Part shown: positions 32,300 through 44,642 of the stretch, one piece after another | How the letters are laid out: each line of letters opens with the position of its first letter | Position numbering within the stretch: the stretch's first letter is position 1 | Assembly (NCBI GenBank): GCA_030765045.1 | Contig: CM060961.1 | Coordinates: forward strand, 96,709,635 to 96,773,634 | Direction: 5' to 3' | Origin: Tenodera sinensis | Taxonomy: Eukaryota; Arthropoda; Insecta; Mantodea; Mantidae | Length of the DNA: 64,000 bases | Made by a program: the position numbers and the translations under genes | The notes under the pieces: model-generated | Database searches by the model: none | Seen by the model: the letters and a program-made list of their open reading frames with translations, nothing else | Told to the model about the DNA's origin: nothing

Positions 32300-33945
32300 G
32301 ATGCTAGTACGCTGAGCATTCCCCTTATTTTTCTGTGTTTAATTGTTTTATATTTACTTTGTTTTGTAACAGTTTAAACACAGAACACTTATCTTATACA
32401 ATCATTTAGCACTGATTTTTTTGCAGATCATAATGTTGAGTAGCTATATTTAGCTAAAATAGCAAACACAAAATTTACAAGTCAATCCCTTCCATTCTAT
32501 ATCAGCGGTGTACGCTAAGACAAGTCAGTATTTCACTGCCTGCAAGTGATATGGCTAGGATGGCATACCCACAAACCTCTCACCTACCTCCTGCCTGCTC
32601 CTCTTACCTCGGCAAGCCAATCACATTACACTAGTGTCTAGCCATATGCTATAGCGCAGTTCTGACTCCGGAGTATAGTTGAGGTACTGTCCATTGTGTT
32701 TCTTTCCAAATAAAACTGTTGTATATCAACTCAAAGTGTGTATAATATTTACATCATAAGAATGAGTGACATACCACAGTAGCTAACATTCTCCCATTAT
32801 TATTTTTTTTGAATGGCTTGTATTTTATGACATTACATTTTAACGTCTTAGAGTTCAGAATCAAAGATGTTTACTTGGTAACTACAATAACTATAAAACA
32901 GCAATGTTACTTTAATTTTATTTCTTATTGTTACTATAGTGCTCTTAAGAAGTAATACTAAAAGGAAACAATGAAAAGCCTAAGTGCAAAGCGTTAAGTT
33001 TTCTGAGAATTCCCTACCCTTTACCACTTCCCAACTCACAGCAATCTCTTCACACTCACTATGATCAGGTAAATAACGATCAATTGCCAAGAATGCTAAT
33101 CTATCCAGACCATTACTTCACTAATGACAGAATGGTCAAATTCCAAATATGTTAAACCTTTCTTAAACATCAGTCATTACTTCAATATTTTTGTAACTGA
33201 GAATTACACTTTATTCTCTTTTGGAATGAACTTACAAGAAAGTGAAAACTAATTTTTATATTCAAAATCACTGGAATTTTACATTTTTTCACAAAATAAG
33301 GCAATTTCACTTCAATCTACATTCATCTCTAAAATTTGCTAAAACAATAGTATTGATTTATTGATCAACATCACATAATTCGGAAAGATAATGGGAAATT
33401 GCTTTAATATAATGTCTGTTGCCTTTATTGTTAATGCGAAAAAGGTATTGGGTATAACGCATAATGCATTAAAACCTCCAATGGCCTAAATTAAGGACTT
33501 CCCAGCACAGATGCTCATGCTAAAGAATAAACAGTACACCCATAATCTTGTTTGGATCGCATCAGATGCCGAATTGACCTATCCACTTTCCATGATTTGC
33601 CATTTTGCACCTGCAAAATATTGAGAGAATGGTTACACTGTGCTACCGTCTGCCTCTAGTTGCTGATAGTTGCGAAGATGAAATAGTATGTTATAACTCT
33701 GCCATTGGTGATTGTAATCTTCGTTCCTACATGAAACCTTGAGATTCCACACGGGTCTTAAATGGAGGAAACTCCAACGAATAGTTGTCCGAGCTAGAAA
33801 CTTGAGTGAAAGCACTGCAAAAGGTTCTGACCACATCAAATGTATCAACAACAGCTCCTCTAGCTGTTTAAGACTGGCAATGAACCTGTTGGTCAATTTT
33901 GTGGTCATGCGCCTTAGCTTATTGCATACAACCAAGGAAGGTAAT
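32300..33945. other. AT-rich intronic sequence, nothing recognised
   Basis: I see no supported gene or repeat structure here. The minus-strand frame at 33633-33935 lies downstream of a LINE fragment and could be its degraded continuation. Confidence 0.35.
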
Positions 33946-33959
33946 GTCAGCTAAATGAA

Positions 33960-34330
33960 GTTATAAAAAGTTCCATGTCTTTTGCTATCTTTAATGGCTT
34001 GCTTAGATGTTGCATGCATTTTCTTATACTGGAGTAGGTTATCCAATGTAGGGTGATGTTGGAAAAACCTAAGAGCACGCCTTCAAGCAATAATGGCATT
34101 CTGGCATTGATCCGTCCACCAAGGGACAGGAGATGACAGGAGTGGGAAGTCGACCAGAGAATAGATTACTCAGTGGCAGAAAGAATTCTCTCCGTGAGAT
34201 GTTGGGCTATAACATTCACAGAATAGTGCTTGTTGTAAGCAGATACAGTCAACTGGGTGTAAAGGATTTGGTTGACATGATCCAAGCGCCATCTAGCATA
34301 TGTGAAACATGTATCTTGTATTAAGAGACT
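33960..34330 (-). pseudogene. LINE fragment: endonuclease-RT linker
   Basis: The minus strand reads PWWTDQCQNAI at about 34118, then a stop, RRALRFFQHHPTLDNL, and SKQAIKDSKRHGTFYN. This is the VPWW..EC...I..R..A...F...P....L..F...+A..+R.I+..KR..W matching pattern that links the endonuclease and RT of Jockey/R1/I-type LINEs. It carries an in-frame stop and no nearby RT motif in good shape. Confidence 0.6.
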
Positions 34331-34654
34331 ATATAGAGACTATTCACAAATATGACAATCTGGCTGCCAATGCAGCTGACCACTAGGGTCCAGAACAACA
34401 AATACACATTCAGATTTACCATTACATTAAAAAGAAAGAAATTATCACATTAATTTTACATTATCATCCCTAAAAAGATTAATCTGTATAAAGATACAAT
34501 AAATATTTTCAAAATACATTATATAAATGATTGTGCAAAATAGCAAGGGAATCTCACAAGATATTGACACATTTTTTTAATGTCCTCATGTGTAATTTGA
34601 GCTGCTCTTTGGAATGATGTTCCTCAGGCACCGAAAGGAAGACCCCTTACCTCT

Positions 34655-35876
34655 CATTCATAAGAATGTGTTATTATACCTCTCACACAAGTGAGGAATG
34701 CATGGAAGGTAAATGTACCTCTTTTCATTGTCAACTCTTGTAGCCTGCATTCTATCATTTCAAAACAAACCATCGGATCCAGTATATAACTTTCTTTGTG
34801 TAGCCGGTCAGTTGCTATTATATCTGATCTCCTTGTAGAGCCATCTTCAGCCAGGCAATGTACTTCTTCGTACACCTTCCATTTCACTTTTCTGCAGGTA
34901 GTTGTGATGAACAGTCATACTCTATTGTGTCTTGTATTCCTTAGAAGCTTTCCTTTAGGGCAATACCTCAATACATGTCCTAGAGTTTCAACCTCAGTAC
35001 ACTCAGGGTGGCGACATTTTTGATCAGTGAGAGAGCAACCAGGTATTGATTTCATTGCTGAAATATTAGCAAACATTTTAATGGAATTCACCCATTCAGA
35101 TGACGATAAGCCATTACGATCACTAATCCAAGATTTAATTTTTGGGTCTTCCTAATGTTTCCACCCCTTTTCATTTTTGCGATAAATGGCACCAGTTTTC
35201 AAAAGATTATTGACGTAGTGCAGATCTCAGATGTCTACCAATTTGGGAGAGAGTAGTAGAATTACAAGGTATATGAAGTGTGAAAGTGCTTCTTCCTTTT
35301 CAGATTCTAAATTGCTGCAATAATGAAGATGTTGATCATCGACATTAAGGTGACTCTTGTTGTAATGTTGTATACAAGCTTCCCACACGGACCAATCCCA
35401 AACCACAATTTTTTGGGGGGTATATAACATATCTTTGGGACAATCATGTGGCAAATCAACGATTTCTTTAATACTCATATGAATTAGGTGATCCTTTAAA
35501 AACTTTTTATGAATTTTGTTTAATGGTGTAGATTGAAGAGAATAAATAATTTATGGCCATATATATTGATTAAGAATATTAAGCTCCTGATCACGTTCCA
35601 GTAAATTTGAAGTAACCAACAAATCCAAATCCTTAGAGAATTTACGAATAATTGACCTAAGACTATTTAATCATTAAAGTTAATGCTCAAATATTTGATA
35701 ATATCTTCTGGACCTATCGATTCTGGTATATATTCAGAGGGTAGTCTAATACCCACAGGTGTTTATTTACCCTGAACAACATTAATAATTTTGCATTTGT
35801 TAGAATTAACCATTAATCCTATTTTAGATAAGTTTTGTATTGCAAGATTAATTAACGTTTGAATAAAATTTGTTGT
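34655..35876 (-). pseudogene. R2-like LINE, 3' half: RT thumb, CCHC finger and nuclease-like domain
   Basis: From about 35840 downwards the minus strand reads VNSNKCKIINVVQGK, then a thumb-like region. Between 35478 and 35227 it reads DLPHDCPKDMLYTPQK and HYNKSHLNVDDQHLHYC. Near 35010-34960 a CCHC finger C...EC.EVETLGHVLRYC occurs, followed by VYEEVHCLAEDGSTRRSDII and ILDPMVCFEM. A CCHC finger followed by a putative restriction-like nuclease with RR.DII and D...FE motifs fits the R2-like, RLE-bearing class. Frameshifts are common. Its RT core appears to lie at 47000-47440, displaced by the I-type LINE. Confidence 0.65.
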
Positions 35877-35880
35877 TGTT

Positions 35881-36568
35881 GTTAGCTAATGCTAGATTTC
35901 TGACAAAGAAGTCATTAATCCTCTTGCTCTCCAATATTTTTCACTGATGGATGGGGCACTAGAATTGGCCAGGCATATTTGAAGGTGGTCTCGAACCATT
36001 TCCTCTTGCAGATCACATAGAGGACAGAGTGGTGAAGAATATATCCCAATTCTGTTTAAATGTTTTGCCAGACAATCATGTCCTGTAATCAACCTGCAGG
36101 TTGCAACTGCTGTTTTTCAAGGATACTCAGGAATTGCAGTTTGATTGTTTGGTAGTTCCCATCTTTTATTCTTTGATTTTTCATAGTAATATTTTGCAAT
36201 AATTTTTTTTTAATTCAGAGTTGACTAATCTTTTAGCTGCATAAAATGGTAGATTAACTATAGATTTTTGTACACTGCTGGTACCCTTTTTTTGCAAGAA
36301 AATCAGCTTTCTCATTACCACTCAGTCCACAGTGTCCACATGGTGTCCATTGGAAGACTAGATGTTTTTGAACTGCTGTTAGCTGGGTAAGGATTTTCCA
36401 ACATTCTGTAATTGTTTGACTTTTGGTGACAACTTGGAAGTAATTGCTATAATTGCTGCCCTGGAATCTGAGAGAATACCTGCTTGCTGAAAATGTGAAA
36501 TTCTATACAAAAGATTTTGTAGGGCCATTCAAATTGCTTCAACTTCTCCATCAAAGTTTGTAGTTCCA
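35881..36568 (-). pseudogene. I-type LINE, RNase H and 3' end
   Basis: The minus strand reads GTTNFDGEVEAI at the junction with element B, followed by degraded RNase H and an AKKGT-like segment. Then comes LTGHDCLAKHLNRIGIYSS-type sequence near 36080 with PLCPLCDLQEEM and HLQICLA, the usual zinc-finger-like tail after RNase H. The element ends near 35881 in CAACAACAACAA. The same reading frame continues on the far side of element B at 44639. Multiple stops make it dead. Confidence 0.7.
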
Positions 36569-36572
36569 TAAC

Positions 36573-37347
36573 TGATACCGAAATTTAGATTTCCGATCGA
36601 ATGGGCTTTTGAAAAAGACACGTTTTAATTTAATTGCCGGATATGAGATTTGCGATAAATATTGAGTAATAACATAAATAGATAATAGAGCAGGAAGTGT
36701 TGTAAGGTGAGCAAGACATGAGTAAATAATAGTCGTTAAATTTGTAGTATAAACGCATTATTGGTTTGAAATTAACGAGTCATGACGTCATACCACATAG
36801 TTTAAATACACGTTCGACAGTCAGTTCTACAAACCTTAAAAGTCGTGCGATATATTTAATAAAATATAAAGTAAACATCGTTTAATCCTAAAAAGGTAAT
36901 TATATATTTGAAATTCATAAAAGAACATGTTATAATAGAAAGGGACATTTCTAAATTGCGGGAAAAGGAAATAGCATTTTGGATACGAGGCTTTCTTGGA
37001 TGACGTCATGACATTCAAATGGAGCGAACGGCTTCTTAGCGTGGGTAAGAGAAAGCGTCGGGGGCACTACTCAACCAGAGACCAGTACGGGAGGTCGCGC
37101 TGCGTGGATGTGAGGGCGATTCCTCTACATACACATATAGAATCAGCATATCTCCTGAAAATATTTGAAATAAATGATATGCAAAGTTGTTCTTGGGTTG
37201 TCCATTACACTTACGCAAACCCGAGATAAAGAGATCTTATGCAGAACTAGCCGAGGCGAGCTACATCGAAGGGCAACGTCACGTCACCAACGACTTCAGC
37301 TTCAAATGGCGATCTAATAACTAGGACACAACGATTTTACAGCTTCA
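36573..37347 (+). repeat. 5' LTR of element B
   Basis: The LTR is followed after two bases by the primer-binding region TGGCTTCCCAACGTGTGGC. It contains two TGACGTCA-type palindromes (near 36783 and 37001), which are CRE-like sites that might bind bZIP factors. Confidence 0.93.
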
Positions 37348-37551
37348 AATTGGCTTCCCAACGTGTGGCGTCGAAAGAATGGACCAACCCCCCAAGACGA
37401 CCGAGCCAGCATCGAACCAGCAGACAAGAAGGTGCCCAGCGTGTCAACATCTGTGAAACGTGTAGTGAACAAGTTTAAGTGCAGTTAAAGTGAAATAGTG
37501 AAAATATTGAAAATTTTGGTGAGTAGAAAAACACATGTAAATAGCTTAGAA

Positions 37552-39489
37552 ATGGAAGACAGTGATAGCGAGTTTATAGGTTTTGACAGTCCGGAAATTG
37601 AGAAAAGTGTAAGTAGGATGGAAGAATTTAATCAGAATGTAATTGGTAGCAGAATATGCCAAGAATTAGAAGATCAGAACGTTAGAGAAACACCTAGAGG
37701 TAGTTCAGAAATGTTTAGTAGTAATTCAGAAAGGCCAGCATTTATGTCAGAAATAGAGAATATGTTTCAAACGATAATGAAAAAGATGAGTACAGAGTTA
37801 AGTCGAAAGATAGATGAAAATAGTAAAGAATTAAGAACAGTGGAAAAGATGAATACAGAGTTAAGTAAAAAGATAGATGAAAATAGTAAAGAATTAAGAA
37901 CAGAGTTAAGTCAAAAGATAGATGAAAATAGTAAAGAGTTAGGACAGAAAGTAGAGAAGGGACAACAGGAATTGGGAATGCAATTGGAAAATCAGAAGAG
38001 AGCTTTCGAAACCTTTAGGGAAGAAGTTAGGGAGGAAATTAATAAAGTTAGTAGTGAAGTAAAAGAAAATAGAGAACAGGTTAAGGGAGAATTAGAGACA
38101 ATAAGGCAAGAAGTAAAGAATTCTGAAAAGAAATTAGGTCAACAAGTTAGTGAAAAATTAGAGAAAGAAAGGGAAAGAGTAACATATAAATTAGACAAAC
38201 AAAGGGAAGAGGTAGTACAAAGGTTAGATAAAGACAGGGAAGAAATTAGAGAAGAGCTACAGGGGTGTAAAGTTAGAATGGAAAGATCTAATGTAGAAAG
38301 TGAAAGGCAGGCTAGAAATTTGGAGGATGTTACAGACAAAATAAAAGGGGTAGTAACAGAAATTACTCAGGTAAAAGAGGCCTTAGAAAATTTGAAATTA
38401 AATGAAAATGCAGGTAATCACAACAATCTTAGTGATGAAGTTGCAAGAAACGAGGCAATACCAGGTGTATCAGCTGACATTTCGATGCAAAATAGAGGTA
38501 ACAGTAATTCCCATTCTGATCTCGGAAATAGCTCAGGGATAGGTGACAATTCAAATTTACATTGGCCTAACCATGTCTTAAATGAAATGACACCTCCAGT
38601 TTTTGAAAATGAAGATTCAGATGATCCTAAAGCCTTTTTAGAAGGGTTACAAGAGTACTTCACGGTGAAACGTATACCAGAGGAGTACAAGATGGTGATA
38701 GTAAGAAAATGTCTAAAGGGTAATGCTGCTAATTGGCTAGGCCTTTCTATGGGTAACAATAATGATTACAGGACCTTTAGGAACATCTTTTTAACCAGAT
38801 ATTGGGGAGCTAGTAGGCAGGCTAATATTAGAGTTGAATTAAGCAATGGAAAATTTAATCCTAGATCGGAGGAATCAATGGTCAACTATTTTATGAGAAT
38901 AGCGAGAAAATCGAAGATGTTGGATCCTCCCTTGGATGAAAAAGATCTAATAAATATAGTTACTCCACATTTTCCGGAAACGCTTCAACACTACCTAATC
39001 ATAGCCCGACCCGATAGCATTGCAGCTATGATCGAATTATTATCAGCCTTAGAAGTCAATAAGCCAAAACACGCATTTGGAAATAAATATGAAGAAAAAG
39101 AAACTGTAAATTCTTTCGGGCAAGGGGCACAGTATTATCAGAATAGAAGTGAGATTAGGGAAAGATATAAAGGACCAGTACCAAGGATGGAATCATTCCG
39201 GTGGGAAAATCAAGGTAGATATAACCAGGAAGGGCATCACCAAAATAGAAATGGTAATCAAAGGGGAAGAAATATAAGGGTGAATTATATGAATACAAAT
39301 AGATTTGATCGAGGTAGACGGGGACGTTATTTTGGACATAGTAGAAATTCAAATGATGGGTATTGGACAAACGGAGATAATGAGTTTAGACCGAGGTCAC
39401 CAAGACAGGAAGAAAGGTATTCTAATGGACGAAATTCCCCGAAAATGCGGAAATGGTTGAGGCCATTAACACGGTCAAAAACATGGTAG
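37552..39489 (+). pseudogene. gag of element B, frameshifted near its 3' end
   Basis: The ATG at 37552 opens a frame similar to element A gag: long K/E-rich coiled coil, capsid-like DPKAFLEGLQEYFTV region and RG-rich tail. The coiled coil carries three IDENSKEL units (two in other spacing in element A), so heptad-repeat number varies. At 39437-39440 there are four C where element A has five. The loss moves the frame, ending Gag at 39489 instead of at 39600-39602. The last ~40 residues and access to the frameshift site are lost. Confidence 0.9.
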
Positions 39490-39565
39490 GAAGTAACCCC
39501 GATTTAATGCAGGAAAACAGAAGTAACAATTCGGGAAATAGTACAGGAGCAATACATAAAAATCA

Positions 39566-39572
39566 GGGAAAC
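39566..39572 (+). promoter_or_regulatory. Putative -1 ribosomal frameshift site GGGAAAC between gag and pol
   Basis: In the uninterrupted gag frame the heptamer is read as G GGA AAC, the X XXY YYZ form. A one-base backward slip enters the pol frame, which is open from here to 43072. The gag stop is 27 bases downstream. The same heptamer in the same phase is conserved in element A (minus strand, 25398-25404). Confidence 0.7.
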
Positions 39573-42500
39573 GCCAGACCCGGTCAAACGCGCCTTCAGT
39601 GAGAACTGGGTATCCTAGTAATGATTGTGATAAGTACTCGGAAATAAATAGTCCTGGAAGGCAAATGATGATACAAAAGAAAAGAGAATGGAAAAATAGA
39701 ATTGACGAAAACGAAAAAGTAGGAGATCCACCTAAAATCAAAATTGGAGTAAATGGAAAACAATACAATGCAATTATAGATACGGGATCAAATAGCACAG
39801 TATGCTCACAAAATTTTTATGATAATTTACAAAGTAGTGGCTTTAAAGTAATGTCTTTACCAGTTAATGGGATATATTGCTCGCTAGCTGTGGGAAAACG
39901 AAAAGAGAGAGTAAAATTTCAAGCAATGATAAATATTGAAATAAATGGGAGAATACTTGGAATTTTATTTCTGATTGTAGGAAGACTTGTGACAGATATT
40001 ATAATAGGTTGTGATTGTCTTTATGCCTGGGAAGCTGTGGTGAATTTTAAAAAAATGATTCTAGAAATGAAAGTTGAAGATGAGACCATTATAGTGCCTT
40101 TTGTGGAAGATAGTAGTTCAGAAACTATTGTAAGAGAAAAAGAGGAAGAAGAAATCCAAGGGGATACATTCTTTGTAGAATATGTTAAAGTAGGAGCTAT
40201 GGAATTAACTGAAGTAAATGTCAGAGAGTACAGAGTCGATAATAAAGAAAATGTAGAATGGGATAAAAATGATTTCATAGACAATTTGAGGGTTTCTGAT
40301 GCAACTAGGTACTATGATAGGGAGAGTAGTGAAGACTTAGAAGAATTGTTGAGGAAAAAAGTAACTCAGGCTGATCAACTAAATGAACAACAGAGGGATA
40401 AATTGTTTGAAATATTAATCCGAAATAAAGAAGTATTCTCTGAGAAACCTGGTAAATGTAATATTTATACTCATTCGTTTGAGATGATACCCATCAAACC
40501 TTTTACACATAAAGCGAGAGCTATCCCTAGTACAATAAGAGAAGAGGTAGATGCAGTTATAAAGTCAATGTTAGAAGATGAGGTTATTGAGATTTCGAAT
40601 TCAGAATTTGTGAATCCCCTATGTATTGTAAATAAGGCCAATGGAAAGATTAGGGTGACATTAGACGCGAGAAAACTAAATCAACATTGTAAACCTGATA
40701 GATTTAGACCAGAAAGTGTAGAGGTAATATTGAACAAATTGCAGAAGGGCAAAATTTTTTCTACTCTAGATCTTACAGCATCTTTTTGGCAGATCCCACT
40801 TAGAGAAGATTTAAGAAAATATACAGCGTTTTTACATTCAGGAATATTATATCAGTTTCGAGTTTGCGCCTTTGGTATGAATACCAGTGGTAGTGCACTA
40901 TTAAGAGCTTTGTATGAAATTTTTGGAGAAACCATAAAGAAATTTGTAGCTCAGTATGTGGATGATTTTGTAATTTTTTCAGAAAATATAGAGGATCATT
41001 TAAATCATATCAATTATGTGCTTAGTCAGTTAAAGAAAGCAAACATGACAATAAAGCCAAGTAAAACTGCATTCTTTGTGAAACAGACAGAATTTTTAGG
41101 TTATGTTATTTCAAATGAGGGAATCAGGCCTAATCCCGACAGAATTGAAAGCATAAATAAAATACCAGCTCCTAAAAATATAAAACAATTGAGAAGATTT
41201 CTTGGTATTCTAAATTATCAGTCAAGATTTATCCTGGAATATGCAACCGTAGTAGCCCCATTAAGACAACTATTGAGAAAAGATGTAAAATGGCAATGGT
41301 CATCAGTAGAACAAGAATCTTTCGAAAAGGTAAAAACATTGTTTGCAGCGTCAATTTTATTGGAAAAACCTAGGGAAGATCTCCCCTACATAATTTATAC
41401 GGATGCTTCAGGACTTGGTTATGGTAGTGTCATATTACAAAAAGATGAGGAAGGAAAAGATCACCTCATTGCTGTAGCTTCAAGGGGGCTTTCAAGGACT
41501 GAATCACAGGCTTGCACTACAGAAAAAGAAATAGCAGCTATTTACTTTGCACTTGTAAAATTTAAGCAATATGTATATAACAACCCAGTAATAGTTTACA
41601 CAGATCATGTTAGTTTGGCATTTATGAACTCTTGCAAACTCACAAGCACACGTATTTCTAGATATATACATGAGATCACATCCCATAACATAGAAATCAA
41701 ACACATAGCAGGAAGTCAAAATATTTTTAGTGATTTGTTATCAAGGATGAAAACCAATTATACAATACCAGATACAATTAGTGACAACAAACATGATGTA
41801 ACCATACTATATTTGAAAACCTTAGAAGGGACTCAATTAGCTAAAGAATTTCGAAATTTGGAACAATTACAGACAGAGGACGATGAACTTAAGAAATTGA
41901 GAGAAAAGGCACAACCAATCACAGAAAATCTAAAAGATAATATAGGTATTTATGAGGGAAAAATCTATAAATTTCATGGAAGAATTGAACCTAAATGGAA
42001 AGTAATGGTACCAAAAGCTTTACAAGAGAAACTTATACTTGCTTATCACAAAACACTAGCTCATACAGGTAGTGAAAAGCTAATCATGGTAATTAGTGAC
42101 CATTTTTATATAAAACATTTGGCAAAGAAAGTGAGAAAAATATGTTCAAGCTGTGATTTATGTCAAAGGGCCAAACCATTTAATATCAAATTTGATATAG
42201 AACCTCAGACAATCATAAGAGAAGGGAAAAATGTACTAGTTACTGCTGATGCACATGGGGAGCTACCAGTAGGACAATTTGGATGTAGATATATGTTTGT
42301 TCTTCATGATGTTTTTAGTAAATTTATTAAAATTTATCCTGTTAGGAATATCAGCAGCAAAACATGTGTAGGAAAGATAATAAAAGATTATGTGCCTAAA
42401 TATGGCAAGATTCAGGCAATCTTAACAGATAATGCTACAGTTCATCGGAGCAAAATCTTTAAAGAAACCCTAGAAAATCATGAGATAAAGTTATATCATT

Positions 42501-43072
42501 GTTCCTCATACTTTCCATCAGGGAATCCAACAGAACGTGTCCTCCGAGATATAGGAATTTATTTACGTGTACTTACACATCATAATCACAAGGATTGGGT
42601 GAAATATTGTCCATTGATAGAAAAGATTATCAATCACACCATTAATGTAACTACTGGGTTTGCACCAATAAAATTAATGTTAGGAATTGAACCAGAACCA
42701 ATATTGATCGGGGAACCAAAAACACTGAAAATTAATGACATTCAGTTAAGTGAAAAAGAAAGAGCGAAAATTGCTTTTGAACGAATCAAGAAAAAGGCAC
42801 AGAAGCGAAAATTAAAGAAAAAGAGTAGAAAACATAAATGGGAACCTAAGATAGGCGATTGGGTACTAGTTAAAGACCATAAGTTATCAAGTGCATTGCG
42901 AGGTAGGAACAAAAGGATGGAATTGTTATATAAAGGTCCTGCAGAAATTATATCCAAATTTGGTTATCATACCTATGAATTAAAAGATGTTAAAAATGAA
43001 AGATGTCTGGGAAGATGGCATAAACAACTCCTTCGACCATACAAGAAACCGTGTGGTGCCTTGGGACCTTGA
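39573..43072 (+). CDS. pol of element B: protease, RT, RNase H, integrase (open frame)
   Basis: An uninterrupted frame of more than 1150 codons. In order: aspartic protease DTGS at 39779; RT with the catalytic YVDD at 40955-40966; RNase H with TDAS (Asp codon 41402) and TDH near 41600. The integrase has an HHCC-type zinc finger (His codons 42047 and 42062; Cys codons 42143, 42152 and 42161). Its core shows Asp codons 42248 and 42428 and Glu codon 42533, with 34 residues between the last two. A C-terminal GPY/F-like motif LLYKGPAEI is near 42923. There is no ATG near the start, so expression by -1 frameshifting from gag is likely. The proteins would cleave, copy and integrate the element. No stop or frameshift is visible. 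Confidence 0.93.
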
Positions 43073-43474
43073 TTTAATGTAAAAGAAAAATTGGAAGTGT
43101 CATTTGTATATTGGCGCCCAATCAGCTTTGAGATAAAATTTAAATGTTAGCTTACTTGAAAACCATACATTGGTCAGGTACTTACATATTCATGAAAAAT
43201 GCAGAATGTGAATTGCTATCTACTACAAAGAGCTTAAAAATATATTGTATAGAGCTCACAATAACAGCTTCAGAAAGATTGTTAAATTGTTCATCTCCGC
43301 ATAGAGAGAAAACAGAATATTTAATTTGTAAACATTTGTTAAAATATTTAGATGTATAGATAGTTATCACAGCAAGACAAAGAAAGAACTTGTCTGAAGA
43401 GTGTAATGGATTTATATAAATATATGTACATTTTAGTGCTTAAAGGATCTAGTAAAGATATGTGTTATAATAAC

Positions 43475-43506
<32 letters not shown>

Positions 43507-43863
43507 TCACAGTGCAAGTGATAGTGAGAGCGAAGTGAGCAAACATGAACTAAAAGAAGGAAGTATAAAGAAAGACTCTTGAAATTTAACCTTTATATAA
43601 AAGCTTCACAGAAGAAACCATAACATATTGTAATTAGTATTTAAGGATTAATGTTAAGTCAAATGTATAATTGTTTGTCATGTTAAAAAGATTAATGAGA
43701 AAATATGTTAATCACCAATTTCAAAACAGTGTAATTGAAAATTGTATATAATGGGAGTGTTGCCGATTATTCAAAATACAGGAGTAATTTTTAATTTTTC
43801 TTTCGGGCAAGACATTTACATTATTTTATTATGAAATAATAAAATAATATAAATGGGGGCATT

Positions 43864-44638
43864 TGATACCGAAATTTAGATTTCCGATCGAATGGGCTTT
43901 TGAAAAAGACACGTTTTAATTTAATTGCCGGATATGAGATTTGCGATAAATATTGAGTAATAACATAAATAGATAATAGAGCAGGAAGTGTTGTAAGGTG
44001 AGCAAGACATGAGTAAATAATAGTCGTTAAATTTGTAGTATAAACGCATTATTGGTTTGAAATTAACGAGTCATGACGTCATACCACATAGTTTAAATAC
44101 ACGTTCGAAAGTCAGTTCTACAAACCTTAAAAGTCGTGCGATATATTTAATAAAATATAAAGTAAACATCGTTTTATCCTAAAAAGGTAATTATATATTT
44201 GAAATTCATAAAAGAACATGTTATAATAGAAAGGGACATTTCTAAATTGCGGGAAAAGGAAATAGCATTTTGGATACGAGGCTTTCTTGGATGACGTCAT
44301 GACATTCAAATGGAGCGAACGGCTTCTTAGCGTGGGTAAGAGAAAGCGTCGGGGGCACTACTCAACCAGAGACCAGTACGGGAGGTCGCGCTGCGTGGAT
44401 GTGAGGGCGATTCCTCTACATACACATATAGAATCGGCATATCTCCTGAAAATATTTGAAATAAATGATATGCAAAGTTGTTCTTGGGTTGTCCATTACA
44501 CTTACGCAAACCCGAGATAAAGAGATCTTATGCAGAACTAGCCGAGGCGAGCTACATCGAAGGGCAACGTCACGTCACCAACGACTTCAGCTTCAAATGG
44601 CGATCTAATAACTAGGACACAACGATTTTACAGCTTCA
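43864..44638 (+). repeat. 3' LTR of element B
   Basis: It is nearly identical to the 5' LTR. A run of about 25 A residues lies in the non-coding region before it (43481-43506). Confidence 0.93.
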
Positions 44639-44642
44639 TAAC

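Larger units (their letters stand above)
36573..44638 (+). mobile_element. Ty3/gypsy LTR retrotransposon B, full length
   Basis: The 8066-bp element has 775-bp LTRs (36573-37347 and 43864-44638) beginning TGATACCG and ending CAGCTTCA. TAAC is duplicated on both sides (36569-36572, 44639-44642). I find only three differences between the LTRs, about 0.4 percent, so insertion is recent. Gag and pol are in the usual order and there is no env; about 790 bp of non-coding sequence separates pol from the 3' LTR. Element A is a related but distinct subfamily, with 782-bp LTRs that differ visibly from these. Confidence 0.96.
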
